A stretch of 64,000 nt of DNA from Larix kaempferi (GCA_027924585.1 BSBM01000361.1:38175501-38239500); one strand, 5' to 3'. Numbered from the stretch's first letter, positions 10,910 through 22,600 are shown. Program-made: numbers and translations. The notes: generated from the sequence alone by a model not told the origin.

Positions 10910-11813
10910 GTGGTTCATGATGGCTCAACAATGCTCAGATTAGTTCACAAATTAAAGGAGCTAAAAGGAATTGCTTCAAAATGGGAATGGAAAAGAAAAA
11001 TTGCACTAAAGTCTGATCTAGTTAAGATTGAAGCTCTACCTATGGTAAATCCTTCATGTTCCTTGTCAAAACAAGATTTTGATTCACTTATTATGTTGGA
11101 ACAAAGTAAGATGAAGATTCTAAAAATGGAGGAAGATTCTGAGCATCTCAAAAGTCGAGCTATATGGGTGGCACCGAGGGACCAAAATAATAATTTTTTT
11201 CATAAATTTGTGGAAGGGAGAAGGATCCAAAACTCTATATGGTAGCTTCATGATGGGAATGGTGTGACCATTTCGGACAATGATTCTCTTAAGCAGGAAG
11301 CGGTAAAGTTTTTCAAAAATTTATATCAGGTTCCTAGGTCCTTCTCAATTATTAATCAATCGAAATTTGTTAAAGAATATCCTTGTTTCTTTTCAGAGGA
11401 GGATGGAGCAAATGTTGTGGCCCCTGTTACTCTATAGGAAATCTTGAATGTTTAAAAGTTTTTTGCTAAGTCAAAAAGTAGGAACCATATGGGTGGATTG
11501 TTGATATTTTTTTGGAGTTCTTTGATGTTATGGGAGTGGAGATAATTGTTGTTGTTGAAGAATCTAGACTCTTGGGGAGAATATCACCTACACTAAATTC
11601 CACTTTTATTGCTTTAGTTTCAAAATATTCTCATCCAACTAGTTTTGGATATTACAGGCCAATATCACTATGCAATTTGATATATAAAGTCATACCTAAG
11701 GTCATTGTGCTAAGATCGATCAATCCAGTTTTATCTAGACATATATCAATGGAACAGTTTGGGTTCCTTAAAAACAGGAAAATTCTCGATGTGATTGGGG
11801 TTGCACAGGAGTC
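10910..11813 (+). pseudogene. LINE1 linker and RT (fingers/palm start), broken by Copia2
   Basis: The first 111 codons are the lysine-rich linker that ends with SRAIWVAPRDQNNNFFHKF (canonical ALWIKAGDSNTKFFH). RT then begins with YYRPISLCNLIYKVI at about 11.65 kb and reaches QFGFLKNRKILDVIGVAQE. At 11818 the RT is cut by the Copia2 LTR and resumes at 16694 with the LMKAYDRV block. Stops lie between the linker and the RT. Confidence 0.8.
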
Positions 11814-11818
11814 ATTTA

Positions 11819-12474
11819 TGTTAGGATAATTAATACTCCATCATTGTCCTACTTATCATTATTTACCTTTTCCTAGTAGTTGATGCTGTTATTTCCCCCC
11901 TAGTGGTGTGCAGATGTCATCTAGGACCCATTAGCCACCTAATGCGCCCCACATGCATGATTTTAGGCCCACCAGAGTCAATTCCCTACATTTTAGGATC
12001 TAATTTTGTGTTCTAGTTTAGTCCACCCGAGTTCTTGAATTCTAGTGGGGGTTTGAGCTCCGATCACCAGTGATTGTGATCTAATGCACCCTTTTATGAT
12101 TGATTTGCATGGAAAACTCACTATTGCGCCCTTCCTGGTTAGTTAATTGATAGTAGATTCAGTTAACTGAGTTTTGGTTGAGTTGAGTTGAGTTTGGGAT
12201 TTCCAAAGCAATCCAGTGGTGACGATTCCTATGCTATACTGACATGGATTCAAATTATCCTAGGATAATCAAATTCTCTCCATTGTAACATATCTGTTGA
12301 CTATACTGATTAATGGATCATAACACACATTCATGTTTCTAGCTGAGTTCCAATGCATGATTTATTTTACTACTCATTTCATTGCAATTTTCATTGTAAT
12401 TCATCTTTTCTGCTCATTCTTTTCACTATGAGGTATTCTCATCTCTATGATCTGCTATGTTCTATAATTTCACA
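11819..12474 (+). repeat. Copia2 5' LTR
   Basis: It begins TGTTAGGATAATTAAT, ends ATTTCACA and is followed at once by the primer site. It matches 16069-16693. It carries about 20 extra bases near 12260, including the self-complementary TTATCCTAGGATAA, that the other LTR lacks. Confidence 0.9.
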
Positions 12475-12486
12475 TGGTATTAGAGC
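12475..12486 (+). other. Copia2 primer-binding site (tRNA-iMet type)
   Basis: TGGTATTAGAGC directly follows the LTR end, the same variant as in Copia1. Confidence 0.85.
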
Positions 12487-12760
12487 TTAGGGAGCGTAGG
12501 TTGAGCAGTTGCTTTCAGTAGTGCACCAGAAGCCTCTGGATTTCCACAACAAATCCCGGTGCCATTGCATTGAATTCATTGGAGAAATCATTTTAGGTTT
12601 AGACGGGTGTGAAGGATCCACATCAACGTGCCTATTGTCCATAAGCAGTGCTCAATAGAAGTTTATCTCCAAAATTGATATTTTTTTGCAGGATTTTGAA
12701 GGTTTTTCAATGCAACAATAGCAACAGTTTTAGTTTGTATTTACTTTAGCAGTTTCACAT

Positions 12761-13690
12761 GGAGAATTTGAATGTTCCTTTATATCAAGGATCCTGACAC
12801 CCTTTAATTATCTTGATTGGAGGGATGATATGTAGATGGTATTGCACAACAAGAGTCTGCACAAGGTCACAATGGGAAAGGAGGTCGAACCTTAGGCAGT
12901 TGTTGAGAAGGACAAGTACCTGAATATATTAGATGAAGTGTTGTTTCATTTGTATTCATATTTCCAGAGATTTTCTCTTCCACCTTGAAGGATTGAAGAC
13001 TCCAAGAGAGGTTTGGTTGAATCTAGGGACTCTCTTTGGCAAGAAATATGAGTTGAGAGGCCATATTCTAGAGAAGGAATTAATTGCTCTTCAATCCAGC
13101 AGTTTCAAAACTATACAACAGTTCTTTTCTAAATTCAAATCCTTGGTTATGCAGTGAAAACAATGTGGCATTGAGAAGAAGGATGAGAAGCTACTTCTAT
13201 CTAGCCTAAGCAAGCTTGATCCATAATTTTCAATATTTGTTTCTACCTTTCATTCAGGGAGATTGTCAATCCCCAATTGGAAAATGGATTCCTTATATGC
13301 ATTCACTAAATCTCTCATCCAAGAACAAGACAAACTAGTTTAGATGGGTGCCTTGAAGACCTCCAAAAATCAAGCTCTTATGGCTGGAGAGTCAAAAAGT
13401 GCGAATGCTAAAGGGAAGTAGAAAGGGAAAGAAAAGAAGCAATTTGAATCCAAGCAGAAGGAGAAGTCTAATCCATCAGAAGGATCCTCCAACTACAAGA
13501 AGGATAAGCAAAAGAAGTTTGATAAATCCAGGTGTACGTACTGCAAGAAATGAAACCATCCAGAGAGCTCTTACATGAAGAAGAACTGATAGATCAAATG
13601 AACAAAATCCTTGAACAACACAACATTGCCCTCCCAAAAGGCGCAAGGAATACTGATTCTAGAAGTGAGATAGGTGATCATGAGAGATGC
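12761..13690 (+). pseudogene. gag: Copia2 gag with zinc knuckle, broken
   Basis: A start MENLNVPLYQG lies at about 12761. The UBN2-type core follows (SRDFLFHLEGLKTPREVWLN, HILEKELIALQSSSFKTIQQ, FFSKFKSLVMQ at 12933-13157). Next comes a lysine-rich tract and the start of a CCHC knuckle (CTYCKK…HPESS at about 13.53 kb). At least three stops (after MQ at 13157, before ILYFQ-like text, and in the basic tract) break it. It packages RNA in live relatives. Confidence 0.8.
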
Positions 13691-13930
13691 CATGCACTGA
13701 AGGATGGATTCTCACAATCACAAGCCTTCCTCATAGATTCTGGAGCCTCCAACCACATGGTTTCCTCCAGAGAATATATTTCTTCTTTAGATATTACCGA
13801 TGGTCCTAGTATTCACATGGGAGATGATTCTCAGATATTTGCTGAAGGGAAGGGAACAATACAACTAGAGCATGGAAAGTTCAAAAATTCTTTGTATGTG
13901 CCTTCGTTGAAAGCAAATTTTTATTTGTTT
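13691..13930 (+). pseudogene. pol: Copia2 aspartic protease remnant
   Basis: QAFLIDSGASNHMVSSREYI is the copia protease active site with its aspartate intact. The IHMGDDSQIFAEGKGTI flap region and the NSLYVPSLKANF block that normally leads into gag-pre-integrase follow. The frame is open over the domain (13532-13948), then stops. What should follow, gag-pre-integrase plus integrase, is missing. Confidence 0.85.
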
Positions 13931-14475
13931 ATCAGAGAACACACATAGGTTCACCAAAGAAAGATGTCTTTGGTCCTGACACAGTTGAGATTGCAGATAT
14001 CTCATATGGGAAGATGATAGTGAAAGGTGTTGCAAACCATGCCTCAAAGGCATATGAATTCTCACATTTCCTTCCATATTCTTTGCTTACTCCACTTGCA
14101 CCTGATAAAGATCAGAATGATGTCTCTCCTGATGATCCAAATTCAGATTCTGAAGATGGGGACCAAGTTGAATCAGATCTTGATATTGAGTATAAATTTC
14201 AAGAAGATACAGATCCTAATCCCAATCCAAAGCTAAAATGGGCTCAAAAATTCCTTGAAGCTGTTGGGAGCGTAGCTGGAGATCAATCTGACAATAAAAG
14301 AACCAGATCTCAAAATCAAGATGCAAACCTTGCGCTATGTCATACAGATCCACTTCTCCCTAAGAGGTGCTACATGATGGTAGGGTCTCATCCACAGTCT
14401 TTCAGAGATTCTTGCCATGATCCAAGATGGCAGGCTTCCATGGATGAAGAATATGAGTCATCTACAGAACAATGA
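13931..14475 (+). pseudogene. Copia2 integrase-RT connector (acidic linker)
   Basis: The frame gives an acidic, low-complexity linker (DPNSDSEDGDQVESDLDIE) followed by SFRDSCHDPRWQASMDEEYE, the block that normally opens the copia RT. It directly follows the protease remnant, so about 1.2 kb of integrase coding is absent compared with intact copia elements. Confidence 0.7.
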
Positions 14476-15400
14476 GACATGAGATCTTATCTCTCTTCCC
14501 CCAAGGATAGAGATAGTTTAGTGCAAATGGATCTACAAAACAAAGCTTGCATCTGATGGGTCTACAACAAAGTACAAGGCTCGGTTGGTTGCAAATGGGT
14601 ACTCACAAGTTCAGGGTTTGGAATACAATGAGACATTCGCTCGTGTAGCAATAATGGATTCAGTGAGACTTGTTTTGGCCGTTGCAGCTTCAAAATTGTG
14701 GGAGGTACATCACATGGATGTGAAGAGGGTCTTCCTGTATGGTGACTTAGAAGAATAGATATATATGAAACAACCTGAGGGGTACATTGATGATCCATCC
14801 TTGGTATGCATACTAAGGAGATCATTGTATGGGCTCAATAAGTCCCCAAGGGTATGGTATGTCAAGATGGATTCTTTCTTACTGTCACAGAAGTTCGAGA
14901 GATGCAAATATGACTGCAATGTCTACATGCAGTGGAAGGGAGGTTTCCTAATGTTGATTTTTTTGTATGTGGATGACTTTCTCATCACCAGTGGTTCATC
15001 TACTAGATTGAAGAACATCAAGTCTGCTTTGAGTAAATCCTTCTCCATGACAGATCTAGGACTGTTGAAACAGTTTATTGGCCTTGAAGTAACTCAAAAT
15101 GCTTCAGGGATCATGATTTCATAGTCTAGGTATGCATATGAATTGCTCAAAAAGTTCCACATGACTGATTGCAAAGCTACAACTTTTCCCTTCCTATCTG
15201 GAATCAGATTGGAAGAAGGTGGTTCTACGCCTTTGGTTGATAGCACTCTATACAAATAGCTTATTGGTGTCTTTTTTTACTTGACACATTCGAGACCAGA
15301 TCTATCATATGCTATTGGGGATTTGTCTAGGTACATGCAGGATCCACATGAACTGCATTGGAAGGAAACAAAGAGGATCTTGTACTATGTGTAGGGTACT
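14476..15400 (+). pseudogene. pol: Copia2 reverse transcriptase, broken
   Basis: Blocks in order: CKWIYKTKLASDGSTTKYKA, RLVANGYSQ, YNETFARVA, HHMDVKRVFLYGDL, LRRSLYGLNKSPRVWY, then LIFLYVDDFLITS with YVDD intact at about 14.97 kb, SMTDLGLLKQFIGLEV, and YKxLIGVFFYLTHSRPDLSY. In-frame stops occur at DLEE-stop-IYMKQ, ISSTOP-SRYAY and others. Recognisable and nearly complete, but dead. Confidence 0.88.
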
Positions 15401-15905
15401 AGAGATTTTGGTATCTATTATTTTGCCGGTGCTCAGTTAGATCTGGTTGGTTTTATTACTCGGACTGGAATGGAGACAACATTGACAGGAAATCTACTTC
15501 AGGATATGTGTTCATGTTGGGATTACGATCAATTTGTTGTTCAATCAAGAAGCAAGTAGCACTCACACTTTCTTTAGCAGAAGCAGAGTACAAAGGGGTT
15601 GTGAATGCATCTATTCAGGCAGTTTACACGGGATCTTGACAGAGTTTGGCATTCACACTTCTCCTTCAGTAGACCTTTTCTGTGATAATCAAAGTGCCAC
15701 AAGGATCTCTAGTGATTCAGTTCAGAAGCAAATGACCAAACATATTGAGGTTCACATGCACTATATTAGGGAACTAGTTCACAACAAGACCTTCTCACTG
15801 CATTATTGTCCTACAGTGGAGATAATTGCAGACAATTTCATAAAGTTTTTCAATCAAAAGATATTTTCCTATCTCAGATCTCTTCATGGTGTGAAAGTTG
15901 CTTGA
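15401..15905 (+). pseudogene. pol: Copia2 RNase H domain, broken
   Basis: It contains DRKSTSGYVFMLG, LSLAEAEYKGV (in a shifted frame), VDLFCDNQSATRIS and KHIEVHMHYIRELV, the four copia RNase H blocks, and ends SYLRSLHGVKVA-stop. A frameshift separates the SAEAEY block from the SGYVF block. Confidence 0.85.
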
Positions 15906-16059
15906 GTTCCCTACTGTTCATTTTTTAGGGGGGGTATTTTTCCCATGAGGTTTTCCCCATTTCCTTAGTTTCACGAAAAATAATTTTTTATCATTTATTT
16001 GATTGTATGGGTGACCTTTGGTCTCAGTGATCAGGTCCCAGGATGTACAAGTTTGGATT

Positions 16060-16068
16060 AAGGGGGGT
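16060..16068 (+). other. Copia2 polypurine tract
   Basis: AAGGGGGGT lies immediately before the 3' LTR start TGTTAGGA. Confidence 0.75.
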
Positions 16069-16693
16069 TGTTAGGATAATTAATGCTCCATCCTTGTCCT
16101 ACTTAGCATTATTTATTGTTTCCTAGTATTTGATGATGTTATTTTCCCCCTAGTAGTGTCCATATGTCATCTAGGACCCATTAGACACCTAATGCACCCT
16201 GCATGCATGATTTTAGGCCCACCAGAGTCAATTCCCTACATTTTAGGACCTAACTCTGTGTTCTAGTTCAATCCACCTGAGTTCCTGAACTCTAGTGGTG
16301 GTTTGAGCTCCGATTACCACTGATTGTGATCTAATGCGCCCTTTTCTAATTGATTTGCATGGAAAAATCACTATTGCGCCATTCTTGGTCAGTTAACTGA
16401 CACTATCTTCAATTAACTGAGTTTTGGTTGAGCTGAGCTGATTTTGGGACTTCCGGAGCTCTCCAGTGGTGACAATTCCTATGCTAGATTGACATGGATT
16501 CGAATTCTCTCCATTGTAACATATATGTTGACTATATTGATTAATGGATCATAACACACATTTATGTTTCTATCTGATTTCCAATGCATGGTTAATTTTA
16601 CTGCTCATTTCACTACAATTCATATTTTCTGCTCATTCTTTTCACTGTGAGGTACTCTCAGCTCTATGATCTGTTGTATTCTAGAAATTCACA
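16069..16693 (+). repeat. Copia2 3' LTR
   Basis: It is the direct repeat of 11819-12474, with TG…CA ends (TGTTAGG…AAATTCACA). LINE1 RT sequence resumes within a few tens of bases after it. Confidence 0.9.
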
Positions 16694-17560
16694 ACTTCAT
16701 ATTTTCAAAGTTCGAAATATTAAATCCATGGTACTCAATTTGTATTTTAATGAAAGCATATGATCGTGTGAGTTGGGGATTCCTCCTTTTGGTACTAGTT
16801 CAGATTGGTTTGCCGTGGGAGGTCGTCAAATGGATAATGGCGTGTGTTAATTCAGTAAATTTTGTGGTTATGGTGAATGGAATCCCTCTAGTTTCTTCAA
16901 TAGTTCGAGGGGTATCTGACAAAGATTCCCTCTATCACCCCTCTTGTTTCTACTTGTTATTGAAGGATTAAGCATGTTGATCAAAAGGGACAAATAGGAG
17001 CATGGTTTAAAGGGTTTAAAAAACTCTTTGAGGATCTCGGTTTCCCACCTCTTCTTTGTAGATGATGTTATGATTTTTTGTGTTGGTTAGGTAAGTGAAT
17101 GGCACATTTATCAAACTATTCTTGAACTGTTTTGTGTGTCTTTGGATATGTTAATTAGTGTGGGAAAATCATTTGTTCTATAACAATGTGGATGAGAATT
17201 CTCTGGCAAGCACTACACAATTTCTTCCTTATAAAATTACATCTCTTTTGGATGGCACATTATATCTAGGATATTTTATAAATCCAAATTGTTATTCGGC
17301 CTCAAACTAGCTTTGGCTCTTAAGAAAATTTGACAGAAGAATACACCATTAGTACGAGAAATGGCTTTCTATAGGGGGGAGGCTAACCTTGGAAAATTTT
17401 GTTTTGGAGAATCTATTGGTTTATTGGAAGTCCTTATGCAAAATTCCTAAATCAATCCTTTATTGTGTTAGAAGGAATATATTCAACTTCATTTGGTCTG
17501 GGGACAGGGAAAAAAACAATTTTGACCTTGTAAGTTGGCAATGATTAGCTCGTCCTAAGC
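16694..17560 (+). pseudogene. LINE1 RT, second part
   Basis: The RT resumes with LMKAYDRVSWGFLLLVLVQIG (motif A), then WIMACVNSVNFVVMVNG. The SHLFFVDDVMIFCVG block (FxDD at about 17.06 kb) follows, then the thumb region. It aligns with LINE2 21.9-22.65 kb. Frameshifts separate the motifs. Confidence 0.82.
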
Positions 17561-18559
17561 ACCTAGTATGTTGGGCTCTAAAGAATATATATCATTTTGC
17601 AAATGCACTATCAGCAAAGAGTTTATGGAGGGCTTTATCAATGGATGGATTCAAACATATGTAGTGGGCTAGTTGCTTCTTTAAAGGTTCTGGGCGACTA
17701 GTTAGCATGGGTTCCTGGAAATGGGAGATCAATTCAGGTAGGTGAGGACCCTATTTTTGGTGGACCATCAGATTATTATCTTTCAATAGAGCTCCTGATA
17801 TTCCTAAGTATTAATGGTTATTAATCATTGAACCAGTGTGCAATTGCAAGACCTAATCTTTGGAGTCACATTATTGGATTGGAACTAGTTAGGTCAGTCT
17901 ATATGGTTGCATGGTTGTTGAATGGTCTAAATATGTTATGTGCCTAAAGAGGGCCAATATTCATCTATCTTGTTCAAATGATCTTCTTATTTGGTCCAGG
18001 GACACTCAGTTGGGTGTTATTTCCACAAATTTAGCCTATGATGCTCTCTTAGAGGAGGTTATGGTGGACAACAATTGGTGGTATGAAGCTTGTTGGAAAT
18101 GGAGGTCTCCACTTAAGGTAAAAAATTGATTTGTCTAGCATTAGAAAATAATATATTGACATGGTAAATTACATCAAAAGAGGTGGGATTGGGCCTAACA
18201 TATGCCCTCCCTGCTTTGAGAAGTCAGAATCAGTTATGAATTTGTTTGTTTCATGTTCTTTTACTTGTTTGGTATGGTATTCTATGAGGAAATAATGCTA
18301 CATTTCCATGGTATGGACTAGTTTATCATTATCGATATGATTTTAGACATGATTCATATTTGTTCCCTCCTAGGATGTCCTTCCTTGCTTTGTATGTTGG
18401 GAGGTTTGGAAATCCTGAAACCTCTTCATCTTCGAAGGGAAGTGTTTGTCTCTGGATTGGATTGCCAATGGGGCAATCTCCTCTTATTTGGAATTCAATG
18501 ATGATAGGGACATATCTGAGAAGGTTGCTTCTTGGGGTTGCAGGGCTCCACTAGTTTTT
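17561..18559 (+). pseudogene. LINE1 C-terminal connection / zinc-binding region
   Basis: It matches LINE2 22.65-23.8 kb: ARPKHLVCWALKNIYHFANA, AKSLWRALS, then the SLWR…KSPLK-type zf-RVT lead. Cysteines typical of the zf-RVT module are partly preserved (ICPPCFEKSESVMNLFVSCS-like). Many stops. Confidence 0.65.
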
Positions 18560-19025
18560 GTTAATGGTTGTAGAGGGTGATTCGATGGTGCTTCACATGA
18601 TGATGGAAGGTTATGTGGTTCTGGGGCTATTATCTATTTGAATGATTCAATATTTTATAAACTTTGGATGAATTGTAGCGTTGGATCGAATACTCGTGGT
18701 GAAATTTTGGGCCTATGGATGATACTTTCTTTTTTAGCTTCGAAATATTAAGCTTTTACAGATTTCAGGTGACTCCATGTTGATCATAAAATGGGCGCTC
18801 AAAGAATGCAATTTACAGGTTTTGAATCTTATGGATTGGATAGAAAGTGTCTCCTCTTTGATTGATTATTTTCATGATATATATTTTTTACATATTTTTA
18901 GGGAGTACAATTATGAGGAAGACTCATTGTCAAAAAGAGGTCTCCTTGCCTCTAAGGGATTTATATTTTCTAAAATATGGGAGCATGATCAACGAATCTT
19001 GGAGGAGAGAATAGATATTTACTAA
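18560..19025 (+). pseudogene. LINE1 RNase H domain remnant
   Basis: FDGASHDDGRLCGSGAIIYL (first catalytic Asp visible), NTRGEILGLWMIL (Glu block), then a frameshift and the final part seen in LINE2. An RNase H at the C-terminus of an L1-type element is known in plants as a later acquisition. Confidence 0.7.
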
Positions 19026-19437
19026 CTCTGATCCCTTTGCTTTGGGAGTCTCTTCTTTTTTTTGGCGGCATTATCGAGCTTCATTTTTGTGTTTATATTA
19101 TCACTATGGCATTTTTTGTGGTTCATGATCTTAATGAACCATATTTTTGTAACCTTGGTATTGATCAGGTTCATCCTTGTCCTTTGTTCTAAGATGGTGC
19201 CCATTGTTTTGTAGATCTATTTGGTCCCTTCCTTGAGTGCTTGTTTTTTCCTTTCTTCTGATATTTGGTCTGCTTTGTGACGCTGCAATATTCGATGGAT
19301 TTGGTGGTTTTGGAATTTTTTGGTCATTGGGCTTGATTTTTCTTGGGCATGGTTCAGCCATTGGATTATGTTGTAATAGTGGTGTATATTTTACATATAC
19401 TTTTAATTAAGTGTATTTTTTTTCCTTTGAGAAAAAG

Positions 19438-19793
19438 AGACTATATGTTTCAGTTTACCCTATTAGTTTGGATAGTGATAGAAAGAAACCAAAGGTGTTT
19501 TAAAAGTACCATATGTTTCAGTTTACCCTATTAGTTTGGATAATGATACAAAGAAACCAAAAGTATTTTAAAAGTTTGTGAAAAATAATATTAATCTGTT
19601 TTTATTTATTCAATTTATTTCATATGTGTTGAATTCTAATTGGCCTATAGGCCTTGACAAGACTAATTTATCATTGACCATATTAGATAAAAATAAGAAA
19701 AATAAAATAAAAAATTACATACATTGAAAACTCTACAAAGTTCATGAAATATTTATCTGATTGTTGTACTACTATTACTTCACACACACACAC
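19438..19793. repeat. Intergenic gap with a two-copy ~68-bp tandem repeat
   Basis: At 19441-19575 the block containing 'atgtttcagtttaccctatt' occurs twice, just after the LINE1 3' end. The rest is AT-rich with a CA microsatellite at 19781-19793. Nothing coding. Confidence 0.7.
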
Positions 19794-19816
19794 ATATTAC
19801 CAGTCGGGAATCCAAA

Positions 19817-20140
19817 ATGCGATGTTACATGTTCCTTCTTATCCCCTCCTATATAAAGAACATGGTGGTAGATACGATTTCCCCTCCAATCAACACTGTC
19901 GGTGACATTGTTATGGATCCGAAATCCCCCTCAAACTATAAAGCTGTGAAAGGGGTGCGTATCGGTAGCCTTGCTCGGGATTTTCCACCGCTTAAGACTA
20001 GAAGTGCTAGAAAACTTCTAGCTCGAGGAGATCAAAGTAATCCTTCTTATAAGCCTTCCCAAGTATTATATTCTTCCACTCCTTTATCTAAAACCAGGGA
20101 TATTAGAGAGGTTAAATCCCTTGCAAGGGTGCATAAATGA
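19817..20140 (+). pseudogene. LINE2 ORF1, 5'-truncated
   Basis: 107 codons, basic in its second half (TRSARKLLARGD…SLARVHK). Plant L1 ORF1 proteins usually have an RNA-binding fold and a zinc knuckle over several hundred residues. Here only the C-terminal tail remains, so the ATG at 19817 is probably internal or fortuitous. Its TGA (20138-20140) overlaps the ATG of ORF2 (20137-20139). Confidence 0.55.
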
Positions 20141-20830
20141 TTTGTTTCTCCATGAACATTAGGGGAGTAAAGGGCCTCCCAAAACTTTTGGCCCTGAAGA
20201 GACTTATTCAACTTCAACAACCTGATATAATAATGCTACAGGAAACAATGGTTAGTGAGGATGTAGGTAGAAGTTTGTTTACAAAACTTAGACCAGATTG
20301 GGAAATATGCTCTATTAGCATTGAGGGTCTCTCTAGGGGCCTGCTATCAACATGGAATCCTCGGAAATGATCACTCCTTCCTTTTAAAACATCAGCTGGA
20401 ATTCTTATTACAGGGAGGCTAGCTGGTTTTGACACCGATATCAACTTGATCAACTGTTATGGTCCCTATTTGGATAGAAGAACTTTATGGGATGGGTTTG
20501 TGTAGACCACCTATTAGACCTGCAAAATTTGATCATAGTTGGTGATCTCAATTTCAAGTGGGATGCTTCATAGATTTGGGGTCAACATTCCAAGATCGAT
20601 CCGTTGGGTCAATTTTTTCAGCGTTATTTGTAGCAAAGGATTTGATAGATTTGGAACCTCTTCCTCTAGTCATCACTTGGAGTAATGCAAGAAGAAATGG
20701 GGAATGTATTTTGAAACACCTTGATCATTTTCTGATCTCTTAAGAGATCTTGGAAAAAAATTTCAGATACAGGTTGTTGGTGGACCAAACGAGGATCAAC
20801 GACCATTTCCCAATTCTCTTCTAGTTTGAA
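20137..20830 (+). pseudogene. LINE2 endonuclease domain
   Basis: It starts MICFSMNIRGVKGLPK. PDIIMLQETM (catalytic Glu), LSRGLLSTWNP, INCYGPY, LIIVGDLNF (Asp/Asn pair at about 20.54 kb), VITWSNARRNGECILKHLD and RINDHFPIL (Asp-His) follow. The conserved W in FSWNIRG is M and the SDH serine is N. Two shifts and several stops break the domain. In live elements it nicks the target strand. Confidence 0.82.
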
Positions 20831-22600
20831 GTGGATGGTAAAAATAATAAGGTCCCTCATAAATTTATTTCGGTATGGTTACCAGAACAAGATTTTACAA
20901 AGCAAGTTTTGGAACAATGGGTTAATATGGATATGGCAGATGAGATTTCTACAATGGATAAATTGGTCTCCAAGTTAAAATTGCTCAAGACATTTACTGT
21001 GAATTGGGAAAAAGAAAAAAAGAAAGCCATGGAACAGGACCTAGTAAATTTCGAATCGAAAATTGAATCCCTATATTTGAAATACAGGTTCGTCCCATTG
21101 CCTCCAAAGAATCATGAAACCCTAATAGAATTGGAGGGTAGGAAAATAAGAATCTTAAAAATGATTGAGGAGACCCGGCGATTAAAAATCCGAGCTTTAT
21201 GGATCAAGGCGGGGGATTCAAATACAATTTTTTTTCACAGATTTGCAGAAAATAGAAGGATTAATAATACTATTTGGGAACTAAATGATAGGGATGGGAA
21301 GCAAATTTCTTCGATGGATGAATTACAAACTGAGGTAGTTCAACCTTCCAGCTATTATTTCATAACCCAAAATCTTCATCTCTGATAGAACAATTTAAAG
21401 TGATCAAAGAATACCCGAGGTTCTTCTCAGAAAAGGAAGGGAACAATATGTATGCCCTAGTTTCCCTTCAAGAGATTGAAGTTTTTTTAAAGGGATTTGC
21501 GAAAGATAAAAAATTCCTAGTGCGGATGGCTGGACTGTAGAACTTTTTCTTACCTTCTCTGAAATTATAGGCCCTGATATATTGGCAGCTGTGGAAGCAT
21601 CCCACATCAAAGGTCTTGTGACTGGAGCTATTATTTTTACCTTTTTGGCTCTTATACCAAAGAGCTCTCATCCTACTGGTTTCAATGACTTTCGTCCTAT
21701 ATCACTTTGCAATTTAATATACAAAGTTATTTCAAAAATCATAGTAGTAAGATTGAAGCCAGCCTTATCAAAATTTATCTCCTCTAAACAATTTTTTTTT
21801 TTGGATGACCGACAAATACTTGATGATGTGGGTTTTGCTCAGGAGGTCTTTCACAGTACCAAATCAAAGCACCTTGAAGCTATCATCCTTAAACTTGATC
21901 TATTTAAGGCGTATGATCATGTGGAGTGGACCTTACTAACATTGATCCCCATCCAAATTTCTTCCCTGGGTTGTAAGAAGATGGATTATGGCATGTGTGA
22001 CTTCAGTCAACTATGCAATCCTCATAAATGGAGCTCCGAAAAAATTCTTCAAAGGATTGAGGGTTTTGAGACAGGGTTTCCCTCTATCTCCACTAATTGT
22101 CCTCCTTGTAATTGAATGTTTAAGCAGGTTTATCATCAAAGAGCCAGATTCAGGATCAATACAAGGTCTAAAAGTAACAGTTTCATATTCGGTAACCCAT
22201 ATGCTTTTTGTGGACGATTCCATGTTATTTGGGAAAGGCATCTTCGATGGATGCCGGAATTACAAGACTATTCTTGACCTTTTTTGCAACGTTTCTAGGA
22301 TGCTAATCAACAAGGAAAAATCCTCTTTTATGGAAAATGATCTGGAAGAGGATACAAAATCACAGATCAACCAGATTTTTCCCTTCAATTTTGTTCCTCT
22401 ATCAAATGGAACTAAATAGATGGGTTTTCACATGAAGCCAAATAACTATCATGCTATTGATTGGAATTGGATTTTGAAGAAATTTGAATTGAGGATCAAT
22501 CATTGGTGTTGACGGTGGATGACCTTGGGAAGCAGGCTCACTCTTGCAAAATTAGTTCTCCAAAATTTATCGATCTACTGGCTCTCCTTATGCATAGTCC
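20831..22600 (+). pseudogene. LINE2 reverse transcriptase
   Basis: A linker of 184 open codons (lysine/glutamate-rich, ending RALWIKAGDSNTIFFHRFAE) leads to FLALIPKSSHPTGFNDFRPI, SLCNLIYKVISKIIVVRLKP, DRQILDDVGFAQEV, LKLDLFKAYDHVEW (motif A) and LRQGFPLSPLIV (motif B). Motif C follows as THMLFVDDSMLFG at about 22.21 kb. All catalytic Asp residues are visible, but frames change between motif A (21582-22115) and motifs B/C (21988-22419). Inactive. Confidence 0.88.

Larger units (their letters stand above)
11819..16693 (+). mobile_element. Copia2: Ty1/copia element lacking integrase, inserted in LINE1 RT
   Basis: The 4.9-kb element has two LTRs (656 and 625 bp), a primer site, a purine tract and gag-PR-RT-RNase H remnants in sense order. 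Gag-pre-integrase and integrase are absent. Flanks are ATTTA on the left and ACTTC on the right, not a clean duplication; the copy is old (LTRs differ at roughly one base in ten by eye). Removing it rejoins the LINE1 RT. Frames are broken throughout. Confidence 0.88.
9548..19437 (+). mobile_element. LINE1: L1-type non-LTR retrotransposon, split by Copia2
   Basis: Plus-strand order is ORF1 tail, endonuclease, RT first part, [Copia2 11819-16693], RT second part, zinc/RNase H tail, 3' UTR. The sequence parallels LINE2 (19803-24663) along its length, including the 3' end ('taattaagtg…tttttcctttgaga' versus 'taatttaatgg…tttttcttttgaaa'). The left limit is placed where homology of R1 to its paralogue stops. 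No target duplication was found. All frames are broken. Confidence 0.8.
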
